From Planctomycetales bacterium 10988 (lineage in GTDB: Bacteria; Planctomycetota; Planctomycetia; Pirellulales; Pb10988), in contig CP043547.1 of assembly GCA_009664345.1 (NCBI GenBank), forward strand, positions 1,922,001-1,986,000: a stretch of DNA of 64,000 nt. The letters are read 5' to 3'. The translations under genes and the position numbers were made by a program. Below the pieces are notes generated by a model. It did not search any database, was not told where the DNA came from, and saw only the letters and a program-made list of their open reading frames with translations. Below are positions 34,795-42,352 of this stretch, piece by piece (position 1 is the first letter of the stretch; the number at the start of each line of letters is the position of its first letter).

Positions 34795-36841
34795 AGGCTT
34801 TCGTCGAGGGCGAACTTCTTGGCAATCCGGAGCGATTCTCTGTTTGATGCTGATCGCCTGTTTGATCCTCGGCGGGTTGGGTTGGGTCACGAGTGTGGTC
34901 CTGCACATGGAATCCCAACAACGCCAAGCCGCCGCCCAGACCGATCGCTCCAATCGTTTGCGGGTGGCACTTTGGCGATTGGATAGCCTGCTCTTTCCGG
35001 TGCTCGCTCGCGAATCTAGCCGACCTTATCACGCTTATAGTGCCGTCCATACGCCTCCTTTGGCCTTCAATGCCTCTGGCGAACCGCTGGAAGGCGGGCA
35101 GATTTTACAGACTTCTCCTTTGTTGCACGACGTGCTTCCCGACTGGGTTGTTTTGCATTTTCAAGGAGAATCGCAAGGGAAGATGGTTTCCCCGCAAGTG
35201 CTGACCGAGCCACTGACGGAATCGCTCAAGAACCTCGGCATCGCGGTCCCCAACGCCACGGAACAACGCAAACAACTCTTCCAAGTCCTGCAAGGGAAAG
35301 TCCCTTTCCAACAAGTTCGTAGAGAGCTTGCTCAGCGGCAGCAGAGTGAACGGAATTGGACGGCGGCTCCTTCGGTCCGCATGCATCGGTGGTGGGCTCC
35401 TGAACCGGATGTCCCTCAGCAGGTTGTTGCTCCTCCTCAAACAAAGCAAGAAACCCCCATTCAACAGCAAGCCCCGCCGGAGTTCTCACGCCGTTATCGA
35501 CGAGGAATTGCTACCCAATCGAACAACTCCCCTTTTCAGTATGCCGATACTCCAGAAGAGTTAATGCGGAATAACTTTGATAACGGTCTTGCACTCCTCT
35601 CGATGCCATGGACGGAAAAGAGCAATACGGTGACTTCCTCCGTGAAAGTGGGGCCGATGCTGGCACTTTGGCTTTCTGCTGAGGATTCCGCATCTTTCAC
35701 CAAAACCAAAGGCTCGATCCAACAAACCCGCGCCACACAGGCTGAGGAAGTTTCTCCTTTAAAGGATTTGGAACATCAGTCCGGGCGGCTCTTGATTCTT
35801 TTGCGAGAAGTCGAGATCGAAGGGATTGCTCTTTGCCAAGGAGTCTTGCTTCACTGGAATCGGCTGGAGCCACTGCTTCATGCTGAAATTGCGGACCTCT
35901 TTCCGGAAGCAAAGTTTCATCCGGTCTTGGAGCCGATTCCTCCGCGTCCTGAAATGACCATGGCTGCCTTGCCGGTAGCGATGGATGTGGGACCGTTGAA
36001 GTTGGCAGTCTCGCCTGGTTGGACTCCGCTTCGTTGGGGATTGTTGTTGGCTTGGCTGGCGGCAATCTCGGCCCTCATCGTTGCGTTTCTGGGGGGAAAG
36101 ATGTTGCTCGACTTGGCGGATCGCCGGATTCAGTTCGTCTCCGCGGTCACGCACGAATTGCGGACGCCGCTGACCACGCTGCGGCTGTATCTCGATATGC
36201 TTGTTCATGACATGGTTGGTGATCCGAAAACCCAGCGGGAATACATTCAAACCTTGCACCTGGAGGCTGAACGGCTTAGCCGATTGATTTCGAATGTCTT
36301 GGACTTTTCAAGGCTGGAAAATCGCCGACCTCAACTCGAATGGGAAACCCTCCCAGTGGAAGAACTCATCCAATCTCTGCAAGACACGTGGCATGCCCGC
36401 TGCGAATCCTCGCAAAAATCCCTGGAGTTTCACTTGATTGAGTCCGAATGGTCCGTCCAAACTGACCGGCGGCTGCTATTGCAAATTCTCGGCAATTTGA
36501 TCGATAACGCTTGTAAACATGCCAAGAATGCGAAGTCGCCCAAGATTCTGATTCGTCTCGAACAGACCGCTAGCAGTTGGATTTTCGAAGTCGAGGATGA
36601 TGGCCCAGGGATTCCCGCTCGCTGGCGTCGGGCGATCTTTCGGCCTTTTCAACGGGGGCTTTCTTGGGGAAAACCGACCGATCCCACCAGCGGCGGCGTC
36701 GGCCTTGGCTTGGCTTTGGTCGATCGTTGGACTCGTCTATTGCAAGGAACTTTGGAAATCGTTCCGCCAGTGCAACACTCCGGGGCTTGCTTTCGGCTGA
36801 CCTTTCCACGCATCGACCGCGAGAATAAAAGCTCTAATTAG
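34781..36841 (+). CDS. sensor histidine kinase
   Basis: The 686-residue kinase starts at ATG 34781 inside the regulator gene; upstream in-frame codons belong to that gene. TM1 is at about 18-41 and TM2 at about 419-437, so the 380-residue sensor region is extracytoplasmic. It is long, Pro/Gln-rich in the middle and matches no sensor family I recognise. HisKA follows with His458 in VTHELRTPLTTL. HATPase motifs are NLIDNACKHAK (N box), DDGPGIP (G1) and GVGLGLALV (G2). The last codons AAT TAG sit exactly at the IS element boundary: the TAG G is the first base of the element. Deleting the element restores AAT TAA, so the protein is unchanged. Confidence 0.93.
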   Translation: MPWIKGFRRGRTSWQSGAILCLMLIACLILGGLGWVTSVVLHMESQQRQAAAQTDRSNRLRVALWRLDSLLFPVLARESSRPYHAYSAVHTPPLAFNASGEPLEGGQILQTSPLLHDVLPDWVVLHFQGESQGKMVSPQVLTEPLTESLKNLGIAVPNATEQRKQLFQVLQGKVPFQQVRRELAQRQQSERNWTAAPSVRMHRWWAPEPDVPQQVVAPPQTKQETPIQQQAPPEFSRRYRRGIATQSNNSPFQYADTPEELMRNNFDNGLALLSMPWTEKSNTVTSSVKVGPMLALWLSAEDSASFTKTKGSIQQTRATQAEEVSPLKDLEHQSGRLLILLREVEIEGIALCQGVLLHWNRLEPLLHAEIADLFPEAKFHPVLEPIPPRPEMTMAALPVAMDVGPLKLAVSPGWTPLRWGLLLAWLAAISALIVAFLGGKMLLDLADRRIQFVSAVTHELRTPLTTLRLYLDMLVHDMVGDPKTQREYIQTLHLEAERLSRLISNVLDFSRLENRRPQLEWETLPVEELIQSLQDTWHARCESSQKSLEFHLIESEWSVQTDRRLLLQILGNLIDNACKHAKNAKSPKILIRLEQTASSWIFEVEDDGPGIPARWRRAIFRPFQRGLSWGKPTDPTSGGVGLGLALVDRWTRLLQGTLEIVPPVQHSGACFRLTFPRIDRENKSSN
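36835..36840. repeat. TAATTA flank, left side of IS element
   Basis: TAATTA occurs directly before the left end of the element and again directly after the right end (38379-38384). It is the likely target-site duplication, although it is palindromic and a shorter duplication cannot be excluded. Confidence 0.6.
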
Positions 36842-36877
36842 TCGTCCCTGAAAAAAGGTCTTTTTTTCTCGCTTTTA

Positions 36878-37756
36878 TCAAGCGAGGAGGGGAGTGCGGG
36901 TTCGGGGGGGAGCCATTGCTGGGCAGGTAAACGCTTCTTTGAGGAGCTTGAGGAGCAGGGCGAGCTGTTGCCACGGCCAACCAATCCGCGCAGGCCCGAA
37001 AGCCAAAAGTAGTTTTCGGATGTTCGCCGCCGCTCCAGCCAAGACCGCGTTGATCGCGTCACCGGCCAAGCCCTTGAGAAAGCAACGTCCCAGAAGGTGG
37101 TCCGACTTGAGGTGGCCGATCTTTGGCTCGATCGCGTTGCGGCGTCGGCGGCGTTTTTTCTGGGTCCGACTCAGGCCTCGCGTGCTGCTGCCGGCCAAGT
37201 GAACCCTCGCTGGACCACGGTAATCATGGCCGCGATATCCCTTGTCAACGAAGGCGTCGCTCACCGCTTGGCCGGTCGTCGACTCGACCGTTTGCAGCGT
37301 CGCGGCGAGGGTGTGGCCGTCGTACGGATTGCCCTCGCACAGCCGCACGCCGACGACCCAATTGCCGCGATTGCTCGTCGCGAGGGCGATCTTTTGCCCG
37401 AATTCGTACCGCCGGTGGGCCTTGCCTTTGCTGATGCAAACCACCTCCGGCTCGTGGAGGCTGTAGAGTTTTTGCTTATCATGCGGCTGCTGCCGGTGGA
37501 CGCGTTCGCACAAGAACAGCAGTTTTTCCAGGGAAAAATCGGGCTTCGGCTGCTTGCGGCGGACGTCGCGGATCACCCGACCGAGGCAAGTGCGGAGCTT
37601 TTTGAGGCGGCGTCGCATCCGCTTGAACTGCTTGGCGTGGGCATAACGACTCGCTTGCAGGGCGGCCTGCTTGGCGACGTTGACATACGATTGCCGCAGG
37701 CGAATGCCCCGCGTTTTGGCCGCCTTGCCGAGTTTGTGGATCGCCTTCAGCAGCAA
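36878..37756 (-). CDS. IS5-like transposase, C-terminal frame
   Basis: This frame encodes the rest of a DDE transposase: LLLKAIHKLGKAAK, an arginine/lysine-rich middle, the second catalytic Asp in DAFVDKGYRGHDYRGPARV, and NAIEPKIGHLKSDHLLGRC with the catalytic Glu and the Y-(2)-R-(3)-E-like signature. The listed start is a TTG inside the gene; the frame is open further upstream, and a real product would come from a frameshift or restart. It is in the -1 frame relative to the N-terminal ORF. Confidence 0.82.
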   Translation of the reverse strand: MLLKAIHKLGKAAKTRGIRLRQSYVNVAKQAALQASRYAHAKQFKRMRRRLKKLRTCLGRVIRDVRRKQPKPDFSLEKLLFLCERVHRQQPHDKQKLYSLHEPEVVCISKGKAHRRYEFGQKIALATSNRGNWVVGVRLCEGNPYDGHTLAATLQTVESTTGQAVSDAFVDKGYRGHDYRGPARVHLAGSSTRGLSRTQKKRRRRRNAIEPKIGHLKSDHLLGRCFLKGLAGDAINAVLAGAAANIRKLLLAFGPARIGWPWQQLALLLKLLKEAFTCPAMAPPRTRTPLLA

Positions 37757-38250
37757 CTTCGAGTCGGCGGCGTGATATTTTTCTCCTGCACGGTCGTGTC
37801 GACGGTGACCTGCCGCAGCTCTTGAGGCCGGACTTGCTTGCTACGAACGGCCAGAGCGAGGGTCTCTTCCAGCAGCTGTTGCAGCCGTTCGGCCCCGACG
37901 CGTTGCCGCCATTTGATGAGCGCGGTGGGATGAATCGGCGGCACATGTTGCATCGTCGTGAAGCCGCAAAAGCACTGCCAGTACGGGTTTTCCACCCAAC
38001 GATCCAGCAGCGATTCGTCCGACTCGCCGAAGGCGTGCTTGAGATAATGCAGCCCGACCATCAGCCGGGTGGCCTTCGCCGGAGCCCCGAAGTCGGCGGC
38101 ATAACAGCCCTCGAACGCCGCCTCAAACCGCCGCCAATCGATCCGCTCGGCGAGACGAACAAGCGGATGCTCGGGGTTGAGAATCTGCTCGAACGACGCC
38201 CGAAACAGGTCCTGCTGGTTCGACTCTGGGTTCAAAGGCGGCTTCATCAC
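37747..38250 (-). CDS. IS5-like transposase, N-terminal frame
   Basis: The 167-residue frame holds the N-terminal helical domain (FRASFEQILNPEHPLVRLAERIDW, LHYLKHAFGESDESLLDRWVENPYWQYF-like) and the first catalytic Asp in VTVDTTVQEKN. Family members continue with ITxPTDSKLL, but here the frame reads ITPPTRSCC and stops, while DSKLLLKAI appears in the -1 frame. A run of five A bases just upstream (GAGAAAAATATC) could support programmed -1 slippage; an indel mutation would look the same. Confidence 0.82.
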   Translation of the reverse strand: MMKPPLNPESNQQDLFRASFEQILNPEHPLVRLAERIDWRRFEAAFEGCYAADFGAPAKATRLMVGLHYLKHAFGESDESLLDRWVENPYWQCFCGFTTMQHVPPIHPTALIKWRQRVGAERLQQLLEETLALAVRSKQVRPQELRQVTVDTTVQEKNITPPTRSCC

Positions 38251-38378
38251 CGTTCTCCGTTTGCAAGGTTTGCAAGGTCAAGGCCGAAAATCCTGGCAAA
38301 GTTTACCCTACCCTTCGCCGGTGTTAAAGCTATCATACCCAGGAAAAATTGAATTTTTAAGACTTTTTCAGGGAGGAC

Positions 38379-38384
38379 TAATTA
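38379..38384. repeat. TAATTA flank, right side of IS element
   Basis: This is identical to the six bases at 36835-36840 and sits directly outside the right terminal repeat. Confidence 0.6.
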
Positions 38385-38397
38385 AAAAGATATGGAT

Positions 38398-39267
38398 CTA
38401 TCGGCGGAGCGAACTTTGTTGCCTGGCTGATTTCTTTTGGGGACGTGATGGGGAGGAAGCCGGGGCGTGAGCGATCGCCTCCAGGAACTTCCGCCCGTTT
38501 TCTTCATGCGGATGACATGTGAAATTGCGGGCCTTGAGCCACTTTTCCAAGTCCATATAGAGGTTTTCTTTGCCAGGCAAGAAGTCGTGAACTTCGATCA
38601 TCAACCGTAACTTGGAACTCCGCTTGAGCATTTTTTCCGCTCCCTCCAAGACCTGAAGCTCCGAGCCTTCGACATCGATCTTGATGAAATCCACCTCTTG
38701 AATGCCATAATCCCGGCAGAGCGTATCAACCGTGTAGGTAATCACCGGAACTTGGGGAAGTTGGGAATTTTCGGATGGCTCCAACGTTGCCACAGAAGCC
38801 TCTTGCTCATAATGAAGTTGACCCATCCCATTGCGATCGCTCATGGCAACCTGGGCACAAAGGATATTCGAAAAGCTATTCAGTCGCACATTCGTTTGCA
38901 AAAGCTGAAAGTTTTCCACAAACGGCTCGACAGCGATGACGATTCCTTGCGGACCGACAATCTGGGCATATCGCAACGTATGCCGACCAATGAAGGCCCC
39001 GATATCCAAGACCGTATCTCCTGGACTGGGACGGGTTTGCTGCATCAAAGGTTCGTAATCAGGACGAATGCAAAGCAAATCATCGTAGGAGAAAAGCCGT
39101 ACTTTCATCAACAAATTGCGGCAAGGCAGGGTGCCTTTCAGCCGACGAATGCCGGGAATGGTGCGGAAGAATTTCCAGCTCAAAAGGACACAAGTCAAAA
39201 GACAACGACGGATCGGAGCGGTCTGCTTTCGTCCTTGTACCTGATACATCCATTGAAGGGGTTTCAT
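38398..39267 (-). CDS. FkbM-family methyltransferase
   Basis: The protein is 289 residues from ATG 39267, where AAAGGAG lies 7 nt upstream. AdoMet motif I is VLDIGAFIGRHTLRYA; VIAVEPFVENFQLLQTNVRLN and VDFIKIDVEGSELQVLEGAEKML are the FkbM signature blocks. FkbM-type enzymes methylate hydroxyl groups of sugars or other small molecules. A hydrophobic N-terminal LLTCVLLSW could be a weak anchor. It starts a short minus-strand accessory patch next to the insertion sequence. Confidence 0.88.
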   Translation of the reverse strand: MKPLQWMYQVQGRKQTAPIRRCLLTCVLLSWKFFRTIPGIRRLKGTLPCRNLLMKVRLFSYDDLLCIRPDYEPLMQQTRPSPGDTVLDIGAFIGRHTLRYAQIVGPQGIVIAVEPFVENFQLLQTNVRLNSFSNILCAQVAMSDRNGMGQLHYEQEASVATLEPSENSQLPQVPVITYTVDTLCRDYGIQEVDFIKIDVEGSELQVLEGAEKMLKRSSKLRLMIEVHDFLPGKENLYMDLEKWLKARNFTCHPHEENGRKFLEAIAHAPASSPSRPQKKSARQQSSLRR

Positions 39268-39479
39268 TCCGAACTCCTTTTCGGAAAGTGTCGTATGGAG
39301 GAGAGGTCGTTCAGAAGGGCTCGTGACCCACCAACTTCCCCAGCACACCCATGCACGGGAAGGAAGTACAAACGAACGCTCTTTACTGTAGGAAGCAAGA
39401 TTGAGAACTTCAAATTGATTCTTCGCTTTTCTTCATCTTGATCCCAAAGATCGAGGGACCGTTGGGTGGATTGCCCCCC

Positions 39480-40124
39480 TTATTGTGGGGATTGATGTCC
39501 ATTTCGCAAGGCGCTATTTCGTTCGGTATTCTCTTCAATATTTTCATTGCCCCATTGATCCCATTGGGGGCGTTGGAAGCGGGCAAAAAGTTCTAAATAA
39601 GGACCTGGGGAACAAGCTTCGATAATCTCGTAAAGTTCATCCGGTTTGCGAGAATGTTCGCGTTTGCGGGTTGCCAATAAATTCACTTGCCGACGCCCTG
39701 GATCGAGCGTTCGCATACTGCCTCGCACGCCGAAAAGCACCAATTCCGTCACATTGCGAAAATAAAAGCCAACGCCGCGGCCATCCGGTCCGCCATCTTT
39801 GCGGATTTTGTACCAGACGAGATTCGTTTTGTATTCAAAACCCCACGCTTGCATCACTTTGAGACCTTCCATCAGCAAGGCATTCGGCACCCATAAATAA
39901 AGATGGGCGGTCTCGTCAGCCAACAAAGAGATCGGAAGTTCCTCAATTTCGGTAAAAGTTAAGGTCGGATAGCGGAGCAAACGCCGATGTTCCGGGGCCA
40001 TTTTCCCGGTGCGATTCTGGAATTGCCAAGGAGGATCCGCCAAAATGGTGCGATACTTTTTGCCTTCTTTCTCTAAGGCCGCGATCTCTTGAACGGCTGA
40101 GTCAAAGGCAGAAGGAGACACCAT
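39480..40124 (-). CDS. MT-A70 family adenine methyltransferase
   Basis: The 214-residue protein has the DPPW catalytic motif in RTILADPPWQFQNRTG, followed by AHLYLWVPNALLMEGLKVMQAWGF, TNLVWYKIRKDG and VTELVLFGVRG; the region KREHSRKPDELYEIIE is typical. It is a class-beta N6-adenine methyltransferase acting on DNA or RNA. No restriction endonuclease is next to it, so it is an orphan or phage/plasmid-derived gene. The ribosome-binding site is weak. Confidence 0.9.
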   Translation of the reverse strand: MVSPSAFDSAVQEIAALEKEGKKYRTILADPPWQFQNRTGKMAPEHRRLLRYPTLTFTEIEELPISLLADETAHLYLWVPNALLMEGLKVMQAWGFEYKTNLVWYKIRKDGGPDGRGVGFYFRNVTELVLFGVRGSMRTLDPGRRQVNLLATRKREHSRKPDELYEIIEACSPGPYLELFARFQRPQWDQWGNENIEENTERNSALRNGHQSPQ

Positions 40125-40595
40125 AAAAAAGGATCAATCAGAGATGAGAAAAAGAAGCAAATCCGAGAACCGTTGAAGAATTGGCGGAACGAGGAAACTT
40201 AACTCCTCTGGGCGAAACATGCCAAACCGCTGCAAATTCCTGTATCTTGCCCTAGTGTTAAGCAATCTTTATAAAGACTGCAAGATACACTCCCTGAGAT
40301 TCCCGCCGAAATCCTCTTCTGAGGGACTGAACATTCGCTTTAAGATTTGCTAGAAAGAAATCAGTTTAGTCAAAGCCTCTTCTCTGACAACGATTTCCAT
40401 CGTTTTGGGAAAGGGCGACCATTCTTTTCGAAAAAACTTTGGAATTGAGAGCTTCCTTACCAAGGTTTAGAGTATGTGGTCAAAAGTAGATTGAGGGTCA
40501 CCTCTTCAGGTGTTTACCTCTTTCTGAAAGGTTTTGACAACTGTCTCTTAAAAGTCTTGTCGAAGCACTCTTAGCTAGAAAGGCTGCGAATAGCC
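40125..40595. other. intergenic region containing element copy 3
   Basis: There is no credible gene here. The stretch is AT-rich and includes the reverse-orientation copy of the dispersed 80-bp element (40469-40548). Confidence 0.45.
40469..40548 (-). repeat. dispersed 80-bp inverted-repeat element, copy 3
   Basis: Read on the minus strand it begins AGAGACAGTTGTCAAAAC and ends CTTTTGACCACATACTCT. It aligns with copy 1 across the interior as well (AGGTAA-ACCTG and GTGACCCTCAATCTAC against GTGACTCCCAATTTAC). It lies about 50 nt upstream of the next start codon. Confidence 0.8.
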
Positions 40596-40814
40596 ATGGC
40601 AGACCCTCAAGCATTACAACGCACTTATAAAGAATTTTTGGAATTGCTTCCCATGATCCTGGAAGTGGCGGGCCTCCCCAAGCCACAAGGGCACACCAGT
40701 TATACCCCGGAGCAAATGCAAGCCCGGGCGAATGTCATTCAAAACGCCTTTAAAATTTCCCGTCGGGCCGTGCGTGAGGCCATTCGCGATGCCAACGCGA
40801 ATTCCGAATCCTAG
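40596..40814 (+). CDS. small protein of unknown function
   Basis: The 72-residue helical protein (ALQRTYKEFLELLPMILEVAGLPKPQGHTSYTPEQMQARANVIQNAFKISRRAVREAIRDANA) has no recognised family. GAAAGG is about 12 nt before the ATG, which is far. It lies between the dispersed element and an ECF sigma gene transcribed the same way. Confidence 0.55.
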   Translation: MADPQALQRTYKEFLELLPMILEVAGLPKPQGHTSYTPEQMQARANVIQNAFKISRRAVREAIRDANANSES

Positions 40815-40933
40815 CTCACCCCTTTTCCCTCTTTTCAAAAAATTTCCAAAGTCGTGAAACCCCACACGATCAGGTGGAGTATCTATCTACAAGGAGAGGA
40901 ACTCGAACGCTCACAGGGCGGATCAACAAGCGC

Positions 40934-41485
40934 ATGGGTGTGGAGCAACTGATCGATCAATGTATCGCTGGTGAAGAACGTGCCGTCCGTGCGTTGATTG
41001 AAGAATATCAACCGATGGTCTTCGGGCTTTGCTTACGTATGTTGCGCCATCGCCAAGACGCGGAAGATGTGACCCAAGAATCGCTCCTTCGGGCCATTCG
41101 AGCCCTCTCGCGTTGGGATCGTTCCCGACCGTTTATTCCTTGGCTACTCGCCATTGCCGGCAATCGCTGCCGTACGCATTTGGCCAAACGGAAACGGACG
41201 GGCATTCCCAGTGAATTAGTGGAAGAAGTCCCTGATGGCCGACCCAATTGGCAAGCCGCCGATCACTTGGCCGAAGAGATGAACGAAGCCCTTTCCGGCA
41301 TCCGAGAAGAATATCGGCAAGCATTTCTCTTTTATCATGAATATGAAATGAGTTATGCCGAGATTTCCGAAGCCCTCGATTGCCCGCTCGGCACCGTGAA
41401 AACGTGGGTTCATCGGGCACGACGCGAATTGATCGCCAAGTTGCGACGACGTGGAATTATTGAAGAGGTCCAACATGAGCCTTGA
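40934..41485 (+). CDS. ECF-type RNA polymerase sigma factor
   Basis: The protein is 183 residues from ATG 40934; the open frame begins at 40874. Region 2 reads YQPMVFGLCLRMLRHRQDAEDVTQESLLRAIRALSRWDRSRPFIPWLLAIAGNRC and region 4 reads YHEYEMSYAEISEALDCPLGTVKTWVHRARRELIAKL with a helix-turn-helix. The gene overlaps the following membrane protein by 11 nt, the usual ECF/anti-sigma arrangement. The ECF group cannot be named. Confidence 0.92.
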   Translation: MGVEQLIDQCIAGEERAVRALIEEYQPMVFGLCLRMLRHRQDAEDVTQESLLRAIRALSRWDRSRPFIPWLLAIAGNRCRTHLAKRKRTGIPSELVEEVPDGRPNWQAADHLAEEMNEALSGIREEYRQAFLFYHEYEMSYAEISEALDCPLGTVKTWVHRARRELIAKLRRRGIIEEVQHEP

Positions 41486-42293
41486 AGCATTTTATCAACG
41501 ACTGGACGAAGTTTTGGATCAACGGGAATCTCCCGCTGACGATCCGCTCCTTCAGTCGATGATCCAGCAAGACCCAACTATCCAAGAACATTGGCAAGCT
41601 TGGCAGAAGATCGATCGGGAACTTTCTTCCGCTTCGAATTCGTCGGCCCATGCTTCGCTCACTGATTCCATTTTCGCCGCCTGGAAAGCAGAGCAGGGGA
41701 CCGACTCCGAAGTAACCCCGGCTAGTATTCCGCCGGCTCCTCTGTCTGGAACGAACGAACCGGCTCTTGCTTGGCGTTTCACCATACAATCTTTGACAAC
41801 ATCTAGCCTTACTTGGACGGTCGCTGCCGTTCTGCTTGTCGGCTGTGGCTTGGCTTTTTGGCTCACTTCCGAATCGAATACGACCGATATGGCCGAGCGA
41901 ATCGGGGAAGAAACTCCTTCCCAGAGAACAGAAGAAGACCCAAATCTTCCTGCGTTGCCATCGACGGAATTCGCCGAATCTACCTTCCCTCTGGAAGCAA
42001 ACGAAGACGACTTAGAACCGGTTCTTTTGGATGATCTCTTTTGGCAAGCCCAAGATCGTTATTGGAATTTAGCCGAAGAAACGAAACAGAACTTCGCGGA
42101 ATTGGCTCTCTTACTTCCTTCCGAGGAAGAGGAGCTTCCCCTCGCATCTCAAGAACCAGAAGAGGAAGAAGGCGGTTGGTTCGATGGATTTGGCTCGAAG
42201 CTCCGCACCCTCACCGGACCGGTTGAGGAAAGCCTTCAATGGTGGGAAGAGGGCGAACAACCCTTGCCCGAAACTTCTGGCAGAGCCTCCTAA
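41475..42293 (+). CDS. probable membrane anti-sigma factor
   Basis: The protein is 272 residues from ATG 41475, which lies inside the sigma gene. One transmembrane helix lies at about residues 110-132 (TSSLTWTVAAVLLVGCGLAFWL). The cytoplasmic N-terminus is helical, with DPLLQSMIQQDPTIQEHWQAWQKIDREL, like anti-sigma N-terminal domains but without zinc-binding HxxxCxxC. The periplasmic C-terminus is Glu-rich. Function is assigned by coupling to the ECF gene and by topology. Confidence 0.72.
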   Translation: MSLEAFYQRLDEVLDQRESPADDPLLQSMIQQDPTIQEHWQAWQKIDRELSSASNSSAHASLTDSIFAAWKAEQGTDSEVTPASIPPAPLSGTNEPALAWRFTIQSLTTSSLTWTVAAVLLVGCGLAFWLTSESNTTDMAERIGEETPSQRTEEDPNLPALPSTEFAESTFPLEANEDDLEPVLLDDLFWQAQDRYWNLAEETKQNFAELALLLPSEEEELPLASQEPEEEEGGWFDGFGSKLRTLTGPVEESLQWWEEGEQPLPETSGRAS

Positions 42294-42352
42294 TGGGTTA
42301 GGAAGAACCGTCAACTTGTACGTCTCTTACTCAACGAAATGAGAAACTGTTT

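Larger units (their letters stand above)
36841..38378 (-). mobile_element. IS5-like insertion sequence, about 1.54 kb
   Basis: The ends GTCGTCCCTGAAAAA (from 36841 inward) and GTCCTCCCTGAAAAA (reverse complement, from 38378 inward) are 14/15 identical terminal inverted repeats, each flanked outside by TAATTA. Between them a transposase is encoded on the minus strand, split into two frames. A GTTTGCAAGG tandem lies in the right-end non-coding part (38259-38279). The element sits precisely at the end of the histidine kinase gene. Confidence 0.9.

Noticed and set aside
36894-38352. Plus-strand open frames across the insertion sequence
   Set aside because: They are antisense to the transposase and show no domain.
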